Of a stretch of 64,000 nucleotides of DNA, positions 23,568 to 31,511 are shown piece after piece. Numbering within the stretch: the first letter of the stretch is position 1; every line of letters begins with the position of its first letter. The stretch comes from Occultella aeris (lineage in GTDB: Bacteria; Actinomycetota; Actinomycetes; Actinomycetales; Beutenbergiaceae). A model generated the notes under the pieces. The model made no database searches and was not told the origin of the DNA. It saw only the letters and a list, made by a program, of their open reading frames with translations. The stretch is taken from NCBI RefSeq assembly GCF_902703175.1, contig NZ_CACRYJ010000055.1:32395-96394 (forward strand), read 5' to 3'. Both the position numbers and the translations under genes were made by a program.

Positions 23568-24503
23568 ATGGCGGGAGTGTTGCGGATGCGCCGTGCCATC
23601 GTCGGGCTGACCCTTGCGAGCGCCGTGGCGCTCGCGGGCTGTGCCGCCGAACAGACCCTCCCACCGGAGGAACCGATCACGCCCGCAGCACCCCAGCAGA
23701 CCGAACCCACGCCCGAGGAGGGCCAGGGTGGAAGACCGGGCGACCTGCCGTCGTCCACCGCGCCCGGCGGCAGCGACACCCCGGCGCCGGGACCGACCTC
23801 CACCGACCCGGACACGGCGGACCCGAGCGACCCGGCCACGACGACCACGCCGGACCCGACCACCTCGGAGCCGGGCGCCGAGACGCCCACGTCGGGCCCG
23901 ACCACGTCCGATCCGACGACGTCGCCCTCGCCGGAGCCGACCGACCCACCCACCGACCCGGGAGCCACACCGGTGCCGACACCGCCCACGCTGCTGCGGC
24001 CGCCGCCGGGTTACGCCCGTGGCGACGGCGCCGTGACCGCGGACGGCTGGACCGAGGTCCTCGTCGGCCGGTGCACCTACCTGACTCGCGCCAGTGCGGG
24101 GGAGGACCCGGTGAACCCGCGCGAGGCCGGCGACGCCCGTGAGCTGTCCGCGACCACCCTCACCGGGCACCAGGCCGCGGACGGCGGCGCCGGTGCCACG
24201 GCAGCGACCGACCTCGCCCTCTACAACGGCGCCGCTGCCGACGCCGACCCGCAGGACCGGACCAACCTGCTCGCGTCCGACTGGACGAACGCCGAAGGTG
24301 CCGTGGTGCGCGGCGCCGCCCGCACCGAGGTGATGCTCGACTACTGGGGCACCGCCTACCTGGACACCACCGAACTGCGGTTCGTGTGCCCGGACGGAAC
24401 CTTCGACGAGGACGGCTGGGCCGAGCTCTGGCCGCACGTGCGGGTCGCGAACCCGGCCCATGAGCGCCCGGGCGAGTGGTCGCCGGCGCCAGCCGCCGAC
24501 TGA
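23568..24503 (+). CDS. Lipoprotein with long Pro/Thr-rich linker, unknown function
   Basis: The 311-residue protein has a lipoprotein signal (LTLASAVALAGC, acylated Cys ~25), then ~110 residues rich in Pro, Thr, Asp and Ser with repeated DPT/PTS units, a cell-wall-spanning linker. A C-terminal globular part (~residues 145-311) of no family I recognise follows. It has three cysteines (GRCTYL, FVCPDG and the lipid Cys). The ATG at 23568 has GAGGGGAAG upstream. The 107 bases before it show no other gene. It is probably surface-exposed. Confidence 0.75.
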   Translation: MAGVLRMRRAIVGLTLASAVALAGCAAEQTLPPEEPITPAAPQQTEPTPEEGQGGRPGDLPSSTAPGGSDTPAPGPTSTDPDTADPSDPATTTTPDPTTSEPGAETPTSGPTTSDPTTSPSPEPTDPPTDPGATPVPTPPTLLRPPPGYARGDGAVTADGWTEVLVGRCTYLTRASAGEDPVNPREAGDARELSATTLTGHQAADGGAGATAATDLALYNGAAADADPQDRTNLLASDWTNAEGAVVRGAARTEVMLDYWGTAYLDTTELRFVCPDGTFDEDGWAELWPHVRVANPAHERPGEWSPAPAAD

Positions 24504-24521
24504 GGCAGGCCGTCAGCACTA

Positions 24522-24551
24522 CCGGCGGCGGGCGACGACGCCCACCACCGG
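24522..24551. terminator. Bidirectional hairpin between lipoprotein and L33 genes
   Basis: CCGG..GG..GGGCG and CGCCC..CC..CCGG form a 30-base stem-loop with an ACGA loop and two C-A mismatches, lying between two convergent genes. Confidence 0.4.
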
Positions 24552-24564
24552 CGCGGTCGTGCGG

Positions 24565-24735
24565 TCAGCGCGCTTCGCGGAACTCCACGTGCCGGCGCAC
24601 CCGTGGGTCGTACTTGCTCAGCACGATCCGGTCGGGATCGTTGCGGCGGCTCTTGGTGGACACGTACTCGTAGCCGGTGCCCGCGGTGGACCGCAGGGTG
24701 ATCTTCGGTCGCAGGGTCTTGCTGGTCGAGGCCAT
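24565..24735 (-). CDS. rpmG: 50S ribosomal protein L33, cysteine-free form
   Basis: The 56-residue protein ([55 protein letters not shown]) is L33 of the large ribosomal subunit. It lacks both CxxC pairs, so it is the zinc-free (C-minus) paralogue that replaces the zinc form under zinc starvation. GGAGAAG precedes the ATG at 24735. A Zur-like box lies 81-95 bases upstream. It stands alone here, without the rpmB, rpsN or rpsR partners of the usual Zur-controlled ribosomal cluster. If this is the only L33 gene in the genome, the zinc-starvation reading would fail. Confidence 0.93.
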   Translation of the reverse strand: MASTSKTLRPKITLRSTAGTGYEYVSTKSRRNDPDRIVLSKYDPRVRRHVEFREAR

Positions 24736-24815
24736 CGACGCTTCTCCTTCTGCGCAGTACTGCCCGCGCTTCCATTCCGGCGCTGCACCGGACACCTGCT
24801 TGAACGGAACGTGGG

Positions 24816-24830
24816 TGAGAATCATTCCCG
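24816..24830. promoter_or_regulatory. Zur-like operator upstream of cysteine-free L33
   Basis: TGAGAATCATTCCCG is a 7-1-7 imperfect palindrome (five of seven pairs match) with the AATCATT centre typical of Fur/Zur boxes. It is in the 102-base gap before rpmG. The gap holds no gene. Confidence 0.5.
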
Positions 24831-24837
24831 ATAATTG

Positions 24838-25815
24838 CTACGGAACCAGCACCGAACGCACCCCCGAACCCACCTGTTCGGTCCACGCGATGTTGACCTC
24901 GCGCAGCGGTCGGGTGAGGGTCTCGATGGCAAGCGTGCCCGCGGCGAGCATGCCGAACAGCACCGGGACGATCTCGGTCCCGACGCGGGCGAAGGCCTCC
25001 CTCGGCACGCTGCCCGCACCCTGCCCGACCAGTTCGACGCCGGCGCTGCGCAGGACTGCTGCGGGCAGCTCCAGCGTGGGCCCCGCGCTCTCGCCGATCT
25101 GCACGAACCTGGTCCGGTGGAACCCTGCGGTGAGGGCGTCGTTCGCGAGGGCGCGCAGGGTCGTCTCGGCCGGCGCGCCCCACAGGTAGTCCAGGATGAG
25201 GTCGAGGGGGTGTTCCGCATGGACGGCGCGCACGGCTGCTGCCAGCTCCTGACGACCCTCGAGCCGGATGACGGCATCGGCGCCCAGTACGCGCAACCGC
25301 TGCAGGCGGGCCTCGTCGCGACCGACGGCGACCACGTGCCCGGCTCCGAACCGGTGTTTGGCCAGTTGCACCGCGAGGGCGCCGGTCACGCCCGTCCCAC
25401 CAAGGACGAGCACCGATTGGCCGGGCCGGATCTGCCCGGCGTACTCCAGGGCCAACCACGCCGAGACCGCCGCGTTCGGCATCGCGGCGGCGGCGGCATC
25501 GGTGACTCCTGCCGGGATCTCGAAGGCTCGGCTCGGGTCGACCGCGAGATACTCGGCCATGGCCCCGGCCGGCGGGGTCGCTCCGGCGTACACCCGGCGA
25601 CCGTCCGGCAGGTCGGCGACCGCGTCCAGTCCCACCTGCGCGGGGAACGCCATCCGGCCGCTTCCGTAGTGGGTTCCCGCGACCAGCATCCGCTCGATGT
25701 TCTTGATCGCCGCAGCCCGCACGCGGGCCATGGCCCAGCCATCGGGGAGTTCCGGCTCCGCCACCTCGCGACACTGGGGCACCTGGCCCGTGGCCTCGAT
25801 CACTGCTGCTCTCAT
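24838..25815 (-). CDS. MDR-superfamily NAD(P)H-dependent oxidoreductase (quinone-reductase-like)
   Basis: The 325-residue medium-chain dehydrogenase/reductase has an N-terminal GroES-like domain and a Rossmann domain with SVLVLGGTGVTGALAVQLAK (~residues 138-157). It lacks the zinc-ligand cysteines, as quinone-oxidoreductase-type members do. GGAGG with 8-base spacing favours the ATG at 25815 over a GTG one codon earlier. It is divergent from a MarR gene across a perfect 22-bp palindrome, so it is likely the regulated target, perhaps a detoxifying enoyl or quinone reductase. Confidence 0.82.
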   Translation of the reverse strand: MRAAVIEATGQVPQCREVAEPELPDGWAMARVRAAAIKNIERMLVAGTHYGSGRMAFPAQVGLDAVADLPDGRRVYAGATPPAGAMAEYLAVDPSRAFEIPAGVTDAAAAAMPNAAVSAWLALEYAGQIRPGQSVLVLGGTGVTGALAVQLAKHRFGAGHVVAVGRDEARLQRLRVLGADAVIRLEGRQELAAAVRAVHAEHPLDLILDYLWGAPAETTLRALANDALTAGFHRTRFVQIGESAGPTLELPAAVLRSAGVELVGQGAGSVPREAFARVGTEIVPVLFGMLAAGTLAIETLTRPLREVNIAWTEQVGSGVRSVLVP

Positions 25816-25831
25816 CACGTCATCCTCCAGT

Positions 25832-25853
25832 TATCGTTTCCCGGGAAACGATA
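25832..25853. promoter_or_regulatory. MarR-type operator (perfect 22-bp palindrome)
   Basis: TATCGTTTCCC is followed directly by its exact mirror image, lying between the oxidoreductase (start 25815) and the MarR gene (start 25878). A further GTTTCC half-site overlaps the start of the MarR gene. Confidence 0.7.
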
Positions 25854-25877
25854 TGCCTGGCTGCCCGTTCTGGCAAG

Positions 25878-26411
25878 ATGGTTTCCATGGATACGAAGAT
25901 GATGGCGATCGAGCGGATCGGTGAGCTCGTCGCCGCCGTCACGGCCCGCTTCGCCGACGAGGATCCGGACGAGCAGGCCTGGATGCGGGACCAGTGCTCT
26001 CCTGCGGCGCAGCGGATCCTGGCCGAGATCGGTGTCTCGGCGCTGCACCTGCTCGACGCGATCCCTGCCGATGACGGCACCGGTGCGTCGGTCAACATCG
26101 TCGGCCTGTCCCGGGCGACCGGGATGCCCAAGGGAACCGTGTCCAAGACAGTGCAACGGCTGGTGACGAGCGGTGCCGTGGCCCGGCATCAGATCCCGGA
26201 CAACCGGAAGGAGGTCCACCTGCGGCTGACTGAGCCGGGGGAGGAGATCCGACGTGCGCACCGCAGCCTCCACGAGGAGATGGGCAACGGGCTGGCCGCC
26301 TTCATGGGCCGCTATTCAGCCGCCGACCTGGAGGTCATCACCCGGGTGCTCGATGACCTGCTCCGGCTGCCGCGGGAGGGACTGCGCTTCCGCCCCGATC
26401 TGCTCGCGTGA
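25878..26411 (+). CDS. MarR-family transcriptional regulator
   Basis: The 177-residue protein has a winged helix: VNIVGLSRATGMPKGTVSKT as the helix-turn-helix (~residues 74-93) and RHQIPDNRKEVHLRLTEPG as the wing, between N- and C-terminal dimerisation helices. The start may be ATG 25878 or 25887. It is divergent from the MDR oxidoreductase and probably represses that gene and itself through the palindrome at 25832-25853. Its inducer is unknown; it is oriented toward the F420 genes but separated from them by their own promoter. Confidence 0.88.
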   Translation: MVSMDTKMMAIERIGELVAAVTARFADEDPDEQAWMRDQCSPAAQRILAEIGVSALHLLDAIPADDGTGASVNIVGLSRATGMPKGTVSKTVQRLVTSGAVARHQIPDNRKEVHLRLTEPGEEIRRAHRSLHEEMGNGLAAFMGRYSAADLEVITRVLDDLLRLPREGLRFRPDLLA

Positions 26412-26437
26412 CTTCGAGATCGTGGGCCGCCGTGACC

Positions 26438-26443
26438 TAGGCT
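26438..26443 (+). promoter_or_regulatory. -10 box of a leaderless promoter for the F420 gene pair
   Basis: TAGGCT ends 7 bases before the ATG at 26451; no Shine-Dalgarno sequence is present. Confidence 0.5.
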
Positions 26444-26450
26444 CGAACCC

Positions 26451-27449
26451 ATGACGTTGACCATCGGCTACGCGGCGATGCTCGAGCAGTTCCACCCGAC
26501 CGAAGTGCTCGCCCACGCGACCCACGCGGAGGCGCACGGGTTCTCCGGGGTGATGGCGGCAGACCACTATCAGCCGTGGGTGCCGGCGCAGGGTCAGGCG
26601 TCCTTCGTGTGGAACGTGCTGGCCGCGCTCGGGGAGCGCACCAACGGCGATATCGGTCCGGGTGTGAGTACCCCGACGTTTCGGTGGCACCCGGCCATGG
26701 TGGCGCAGGCGAGCGCGACCCTGGCGGCGATGTACCCGGGCCGGCACTGGCTCGGGATCGGCTCGGGTGAGGCGATCAACGAGCACATCGTCGGTGGGTA
26801 CTGGCCGGAGGCGCCGGAGCGGATCAACCGGATGTTCGAGGCCGTGGACATCATCGGCCGGCTGTTCTCGAACTCCCTCGCCGGCCGGGACTACAAGCAC
26901 AGCGGTGAGTACTTCAAGCTCGAGTCGACCCGGTTGTGGACGATGCCGGAGGTCGCCCCGGAGATCCTGATCGCGACCGCCGGACCGGTGACAGCGCGCC
27001 GCGCGGGCAAGCACGCCGACGGTCTGATCACCATCGGCGCTCCGGTGGACAAGGTGGCCACCCTGCTCGAGAGGTTCGCAGCCGGTGCGAGGGAGGCAGG
27101 CCGGGCACCGGACTCGATGACGAAGGTGGTACGGCTGCACCTGTCCTGGGCGCCGACCGATGCCGAGGCGCTCACGAACGCGATGACCCAGTGGCCGAAC
27201 GGGGCGATGCGGTTCCCGAAGGCGGACATCCGGTCGCCGTTCGAGTTCGCCCAGGTGGCGAAGATGGTCCGCCCGGAGGACTTCGACGGCAGACTCGTCA
27301 TCTCCGCCGACCCGGACGTGCACCTGCGCGCGATCCAGGCCTACGCGGACCTAGGATTCGACCGTATCTATCTGCACAACGTCGGCCGTAACCAGACCGA
27401 ATGGATCGAGACCTTCGGCCGCGACGTCCTCCCGAAGGTGGTCCACTGA
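26451..27449 (+). CDS. F420-dependent LLM-class dehydrogenase (FGD/G6PDH-like)
   Basis: The 332-residue luciferase-like barrel has the N-terminal IGYAAMLEQFHP, SGVMAADHYQPW (with the histidine that stacks on F420 in FGD-type enzymes) and GIGSGEAINEH, characteristic of the F420-dependent glucose-6-phosphate dehydrogenase-like subgroup. Its own leaderless promoter starts the pair, and its TGA is followed at once by the ATG of cofE (TGAATG), so the enzyme and the cofactor-tail ligase are co-expressed. True G6P dehydrogenase activity is not assured, because related hydroxymycolate-type enzymes and others share this pattern. Confidence 0.85.
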   Translation: MTLTIGYAAMLEQFHPTEVLAHATHAEAHGFSGVMAADHYQPWVPAQGQASFVWNVLAALGERTNGDIGPGVSTPTFRWHPAMVAQASATLAAMYPGRHWLGIGSGEAINEHIVGGYWPEAPERINRMFEAVDIIGRLFSNSLAGRDYKHSGEYFKLESTRLWTMPEVAPEILIATAGPVTARRAGKHADGLITIGAPVDKVATLLERFAAGAREAGRAPDSMTKVVRLHLSWAPTDAEALTNAMTQWPNGAMRFPKADIRSPFEFAQVAKMVRPEDFDGRLVISADPDVHLRAIQAYADLGFDRIYLHNVGRNQTEWIETFGRDVLPKVVH

Positions 27450-28184
27450 ATGTTGCTCGTCCAAGCGCCCGACGGCGTGGGTGAGGTCACGTCCGGAACC
27501 GACCTCGCCGCGCTGCTCACCCCGTTCCTGGCCACCCTGACCTGGCCGGACGGCTCGGTCGGGCCGGCCGAGGGGGACATCGTGGTGATCGCCTCCAAGA
27601 TCGTGGCCAAGTCCGAGGGCCGGCTCGTGGCCGGCAAGGACCGCGAGGCCGCGATCACCGCCGAGACGGTGCGCGTGGTCGCCACCCGCGACTACCCGGA
27701 CGGCTCCACGCTGCGGATCGTGGAGAACAAGCAGGGGCTGGTGATGGCCGCCGCCGGCGTGGACGCCTCCAACGTGCTGCCCGGCACCGTGCTGCTGCTC
27801 CCGGAGGACCCGGACGCCTCCGCCCGGCGGATCCGCCGCGGTCTGAACGCCCGGCTCGGCCTGCGCCCCGGCGTGCTGATCACCGACACCGTCGGACGCC
27901 CGTGGCGCCGCGGCATCGCCGACATCTCCATCGGCGCGGCCGGCCTCGACGTGCTGGAAGACCTGCGCGGCCAACAGGACATGCAGGGCCGGGATCTACG
28001 CGCCAGCGTGATCGCTGTCGCGGACGAGATCGCGGGCGCCGCGGACCTCGTGCGCGGCAAGGCGAAGGGCCGCCCGTTCGCCATCGTCCGAGGGCTGGGC
28101 CACTTGGTCACCCATGAGGACGGCGACGGCGCGGCCGTCGCGATCCGCCCACCCGAGGAGGACATGTTCCGCACCGGGAGCTGA
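27450..28184 (+). CDS. cofE: Coenzyme F420-0:L-glutamate ligase
   Basis: The 244-residue protein is CofE-like throughout: EGDIVVIASKIVAKSEGR near the N-terminus, RIVENKQGLVMAAAGVDASN, and ITDTVGRPWRRGIADISIGA. It adds glutamates to F420-0 using GTP, making functional polyglutamylated F420. In many actinobacteria this activity is the N-terminal half of FbiB, fused to a nitroreductase-like domain; here the protein is the stand-alone CofE length. It directly abuts the F420-dependent dehydrogenase gene. No F420-0 biosynthesis gene (fbiA/cofD, fbiC, cofC) is in this window. Confidence 0.92.
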   Translation: MLLVQAPDGVGEVTSGTDLAALLTPFLATLTWPDGSVGPAEGDIVVIASKIVAKSEGRLVAGKDREAAITAETVRVVATRDYPDGSTLRIVENKQGLVMAAAGVDASNVLPGTVLLLPEDPDASARRIRRGLNARLGLRPGVLITDTVGRPWRRGIADISIGAAGLDVLEDLRGQQDMQGRDLRASVIAVADEIAGAADLVRGKAKGRPFAIVRGLGHLVTHEDGDGAAVAIRPPEEDMFRTGS

Positions 28185-28199
28185 GGCAGTCCGACCGCC

Positions 28200-28205
28200 T
28201 AGGAT
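28200..28205 (+). promoter_or_regulatory. -10-like box before the MOSC gene
   Basis: TAGGAT ends 9 bases before the ATG at 28215. The spacing is at the long end for a leaderless start. Confidence 0.35.
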
Positions 28206-28214
28206 CATCACCAT

Positions 28215-28754
28215 ATGAGCGCCACAGTCGTTTCGGTCCACGTCAGCCCGACCCATACCTTCAGCAAGTCCTCGACGCCGGCGATCGAACTCGTCGAGGG
28301 CGTCGGCGTCCGGGGGGACGCCCATGCGGGTGCCACGGTGAAGCACCGGAGCCGGGTCGCTGCCAACCCCAGCCAGCCGAACCTGCGCCAGGTGCACCTG
28401 ATCCACGCCGAACTCCTCGAGGACCTCGGCGGGGCGGGCCATCAGGTCGCGCCCGGGGAGCTGGGCGAGAACATCACCACAGCGGGTATCGAACTGCTCG
28501 AACTGCCCGTCGGTACCCGGCTGCACATCGCCGACGCGGTCGTCATCGTGACCGGCCTGCGCAATCCGTGCCAGCAGATCAACGACTTCCAGCCCGGACT
28601 GCTCAAGAAGGTGCTCCACAAGGACGACTCCGGGCAGGTGCACAAGCTCGCAGGGGTCATGGGTGTCGTGGCGCGCAGCGGCACGGTCCGTCCCGGGGAG
28701 GCGATCGCCGTCGAACTGCCACCGGCGCCCCACTTCGCCCTCACTGGCGTCTAG
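28215..28754 (+). CDS. MOSC-domain protein
   Basis: The 179-residue single-domain protein has VEGVGVRGDAHAG near the N-terminus, GELGENITTAGIELLELPVG in the middle and LRNPCQQIN with the conserved MOSC cysteine. MOSC domains bind sulfur or molybdenum-cofactor ligands and in YiiM-type proteins take part in detoxifying N-hydroxylated compounds. No partner reductase is adjacent. It sits between cofE and an ASCH-like gene with 30 and 9 base gaps, so it may be part of the same transcription unit. Confidence 0.85.
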   Translation: MSATVVSVHVSPTHTFSKSSTPAIELVEGVGVRGDAHAGATVKHRSRVAANPSQPNLRQVHLIHAELLEDLGGAGHQVAPGELGENITTAGIELLELPVGTRLHIADAVVIVTGLRNPCQQINDFQPGLLKKVLHKDDSGQVHKLAGVMGVVARSGTVRPGEAIAVELPPAPHFALTGV

Positions 28755-28757
28755 GTT
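28752..28757 (+). promoter_or_regulatory. -10 box built on the MOSC stop codon
   Basis: TAGGTT begins with the TAG stop of the MOSC gene and ends 6 bases before the next ATG (28764), giving a possible internal leaderless promoter. Confidence 0.4.
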
Positions 28758-28763
28758 GAGGTC

Positions 28764-29357
28764 ATGCTGTTCGAGGCACGGTTCCGCGATGGGGTGCAGT
28801 CGGGCACGGTGACGCTCACGTTCCGCCGGTGGAAGCGCCACCAGGTCCTCGCCGGAAACAGATACCGGACCGTCGTCGGACGCCTCGCCGTCGACGAGGT
28901 GTCCGTGGTGGATTCCGCGCAGATCACCGACTCCGAGGCAGTCCGGGCCGGCTACCCGGATGCGGCCACCCTGGTCGCGGATCTGCGTGGCACGCCGGAC
29001 CTGCCCACCTATCGGGTCCGGTTCCACCTGGACGACGGCCCGGACGAGCGCGCCGACCTGGCCGCCTCCGACGGGCTCGGACCCGACGACGTGGCCGTCA
29101 TCGCCGCGCGGCTGGACCGACTGGACCGGGCCAGCAGCCACGGCCCGTGGACGGCGCAGACCCTGGACCTGATCCGCGACCACCCGGCCCGCCGTGCCCC
29201 GGATCTGGCCGGAATGGTCGGCCGGGAGCGGGACCCGTTCAAGCTGGATGTGCGCAAGCTCAAGAACCTCGGCCTCACCCTGAGCCTGCCGGTCGGGTAC
29301 GAGCTCTCGCCCCGCGGCCGGGCCTACCTGGCCGCTCGAGCCGCAGGGTCCGGCTAG
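28764..29357 (+). CDS. ASCH/PUA-like domain protein
   Basis: The 197-residue protein starts with LTFRRWKRHQVLAGNRYRTV and GRLAVDEVSVVD, resembling an ASCH (PUA-like, nucleic-acid-binding) domain at residues ~1-100. The C-terminal ~80 residues (TLDLIRDHPARRAPDLAGMV, DVRKLKNLGLT, YELSPRGRAYL) look like a winged-helix segment. I do not know a function. Its TAG stop shares the tetranucleotide CTAG with the stop of the convergent phospholipase-D-like gene. Confidence 0.65.
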   Translation: MLFEARFRDGVQSGTVTLTFRRWKRHQVLAGNRYRTVVGRLAVDEVSVVDSAQITDSEAVRAGYPDAATLVADLRGTPDLPTYRVRFHLDDGPDERADLAASDGLGPDDVAVIAARLDRLDRASSHGPWTAQTLDLIRDHPARRAPDLAGMVGRERDPFKLDVRKLKNLGLTLSLPVGYELSPRGRAYLAARAAGSG

Positions 29358-30643
29358 AGCAGTGGACCGAACGGCCTGGTCAGGTACTCGAGCAGCCGCG
29401 TCACCCGGCCACGGTCGTTCCACTCCTGCGGCGTCAGCTGGCGCGCGTTCGTCAGGTCGGTCTTGAACACGTGCTCCATCTGCGCCGCGAGCTCGTCGTC
29501 GTAGAACTCGAGGTTCACCTCGAAGTTCCCGGTCATCGACATCCGGTCGATGTTGGTGGTGCCGATGGTGGACCAGCGGCCGTCGACGGTCATGGTCTTG
29601 GCGTGCACCATGGCGCCCTTGAACAGCCAGAGGGTCACACCCGCCTCGAGGAGGCGGGTGTAGTAGGACCGCGCGGCCCAGTCCGCCAGCACGTGGTTGG
29701 AGACCTCGGGGATGAGGACCCGGACGTCCACGCCGCGGCGAGCGGCCGCGATGAGGGTGGCAAGGATCTCCCGGTCCGGGATGAAGTACGCCTGCGTGAT
29801 GTACACGTGGGACTCGGCCCGGTCGATCGCCTCCAGGTACAGGCCGCGCACGGGGAACAGCAGCCGGCTCGGCGCATTCTGTGCCGCACGGATCCGAGGC
29901 TCCCAACCATGCGCACCGGTGTCCGGGAGTTCGGGGAAGTCCGCCTTCCGGTGGTCGTTCCAGAAGTCGACGAACGCGTTCTCCAGCTCCCACACCGACG
30001 GGCCCTCGACGCGCACGTGGGTGTCGCGCCATTGGGTCCGGTACAAGGATCCGATGTTGTACCCGCCGACGTAGCCGACGTTGCCGTCCACGACGAGTAC
30101 CTTGCGGTGATCGAGCCCGGTCTTGCGTACGTTCATGGTGAGCATGCCGCCCCGGAACAGCGGGAAACGGAGCGCGTGCAGCGTGGGCAGATCGGGCATC
30201 CGGTAGAAACGGGGGTCGACCACCAGGTTCCCGAACGTATCCCAGATCAGGTAGACGTTCACCCCCCGGCGCGCGGCGGCGATCAAGGCCTCCTTGAACT
30301 GGTGCCCGACCTCGTCGGCCTTCCAGATGTAGGTCTCGAACAGGATGGTGTGCTTGGCGTTGTTGATCGAATCGAGCATCGCGTCGAAAACGTCGGCCCC
30401 GTAGGTGAACGTCGTCACCTCCGAGTCCGCCACCGGCATGGTGCGCGGGGCGGTGCGCGGGAACTCCCCGGTCAACGGGGTGCGCCGCTTGCGCATGTGG
30501 TCCACGGTCATCACGGTCACGGCTGCGCCGAGGTGCACGGTCACGGTGGCCGCGATCCACCAGCGCGCCGCGCTGATGAAGGTCTTCAGGCTCGGCCGGG
30601 GGATGTCCAGGCGCCAGCGTCGTCCATCCTCGCTCACAGGCAT
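29354..30643 (-). CDS. Phospholipase D-superfamily protein (cardiolipin synthase-like)
   Basis: The 429-residue protein has a membrane segment near residues ~25-50 (ISAARWWIAATVTVHLGAAV) and two HKD half-sites: HRKVLVVDG and HAKTMTVDG, each with downstream Gly/Asn (GGYNIG, GTTNID). Two HKD motifs form one active site for phosphatidyl transfer, so cardiolipin or phosphatidylglycerol metabolism at the membrane is likely. The ATG at 30643 has the -10 box TAGGTT 7 bases upstream, which also contains the stop of the ABC ATPase. It is therefore either the end of the ABC operon or separately transcribed. Confidence 0.82.
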   Translation of the reverse strand: MPVSEDGRRWRLDIPRPSLKTFISAARWWIAATVTVHLGAAVTVMTVDHMRKRRTPLTGEFPRTAPRTMPVADSEVTTFTYGADVFDAMLDSINNAKHTILFETYIWKADEVGHQFKEALIAAARRGVNVYLIWDTFGNLVVDPRFYRMPDLPTLHALRFPLFRGGMLTMNVRKTGLDHRKVLVVDGNVGYVGGYNIGSLYRTQWRDTHVRVEGPSVWELENAFVDFWNDHRKADFPELPDTGAHGWEPRIRAAQNAPSRLLFPVRGLYLEAIDRAESHVYITQAYFIPDREILATLIAAARRGVDVRVLIPEVSNHVLADWAARSYYTRLLEAGVTLWLFKGAMVHAKTMTVDGRWSTIGTTNIDRMSMTGNFEVNLEFYDDELAAQMEHVFKTDLTNARQLTPQEWNDRGRVTRLLEYLTRPFGPLL

Positions 30644-30650
30644 GCGCCCC

Positions 30651-30656
30651 AACCTA
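30651..30656 (-). promoter_or_regulatory. -10 box built on the ABC ATPase stop codon (minus strand)
   Basis: On the minus strand TAGGTT starts with the TAG stop of the ATPase gene and ends 7 bases before the ATG at 30643. Confidence 0.4.
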
Positions 30657-31511
30657 CAGTCGGAAGGGCTCCGCCAGTATCGCCCGGTCCGTGTGAGCAG
30701 GGCCGGCGACGCGCAGTGGCGAGAACACCAGCGCGGACGCGTGCTCGCCGTCGACCCATTCGGCCCGCACGCCGTAGACGGCGGCGATCAGGTCCGGGGT
30801 GAGGACCTCCCGCGGTGGCCCGGCGGCAGCCACGACGCCGGCGTCCAGGACGAGCACGTCGTCGCACACCGTGGCGGCGTGGGCGAGATCGTGGATGGCC
30901 ATCAGCACGCCGGTGCCGGCCGCCGCGACCTCCCGCACCAGTGCGAGCACCTGCAGCTGGGCGGCGACGTCGAGATGGTTCGTGGGCTCGTCCAGGAGCA
31001 GCACCCGAGGGGTCTGGGCCAGGGCACGGGCCATCTGCACGCGCTGCTTCTCCCCGCCCGAGAGGGTCGTGAACTCCCGGTCCGCCAGGTCCAGCGCGCC
31101 GGTCCGCCGGAGTGAGGTCTCGACCAGGTCGAGATCTGCGGCGCTGTCCCCGGAGAAGGCAGGGCGGTGCGGAGTTCGTCCGAGGAGCACCACGTCCCGG
31201 ACCCGCAGGTCCACCTCGGCGCGCGCCTCCTGCTCCACGAAGGCCACCCGCCGGGCCCGCTCACGCCGGCTCACCCGCGCCACGTTCCGGCCCATCAGAT
31301 GCACGTGACCGCTCGAGGGCGGCAGGGCGCCCACGATGAGCCGCAGCAGGGTCGACTTCCCGGATCCGTTCGGGCCGAGCACGCCGGTCACCCGCCCGGA
31401 CCGGACACTCACGTCGACGCCACCGAGGATCTGCGTCGCGTTGATCCGGTACCGCAGCTCGCTCGTCCACAGGTCCGCGACCGTCACGGCCGGCTCCGGT
31501 GCCCAGCTCAT
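30654..31511 (-). CDS. ABC transporter ATPase of the proposed F420-0 importer
   Basis: The 285-residue ATPase of the iron-siderophore/B12 (FecE/BtuD) class has Walker A GPNGSGKST, Q-loop VAFVEQEA, signature LSGGEKQR and Walker B VLLLDEPTNHLD. Its ATG overlaps the permease stop (ATGA, 31508-31511). Three-gene cassettes of this class in actinobacteria that carry cofE but lack F420-0 synthesis were proposed (TIGRFAM families for F420-0 ABC components) to import F420-0. The nearby cofE and F420 enzyme support that assignment. A siderophore or cobalamin importer is the alternative. Confidence 0.78.
   Translation of the reverse strand: MSWAPEPAVTVADLWTSELRYRINATQILGGVDVSVRSGRVTGVLGPNGSGKSTLLRLIVGALPPSSGHVHLMGRNVARVSRRERARRVAFVEQEARAEVDLRVRDVVLLGRTPHRPAFSGDSAADLDLVETSLRRTGALDLADREFTTLSGGEKQRVQMARALAQTPRVLLLDEPTNHLDVAAQLQVLALVREVAAAGTGVLMAIHDLAHAATVCDDVLVLDAGVVAAAGPPREVLTPDLIAAVYGVRAEWVDGEHASALVFSPLRVAGPAHTDRAILAEPFRL

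Noticed and set aside
26438..26452. tRNA-like GCTCGAACCC string
   Set aside because: No cloverleaf arms around it; it is the spacer between a -10 box and the start codon of the F420-dependent enzyme.
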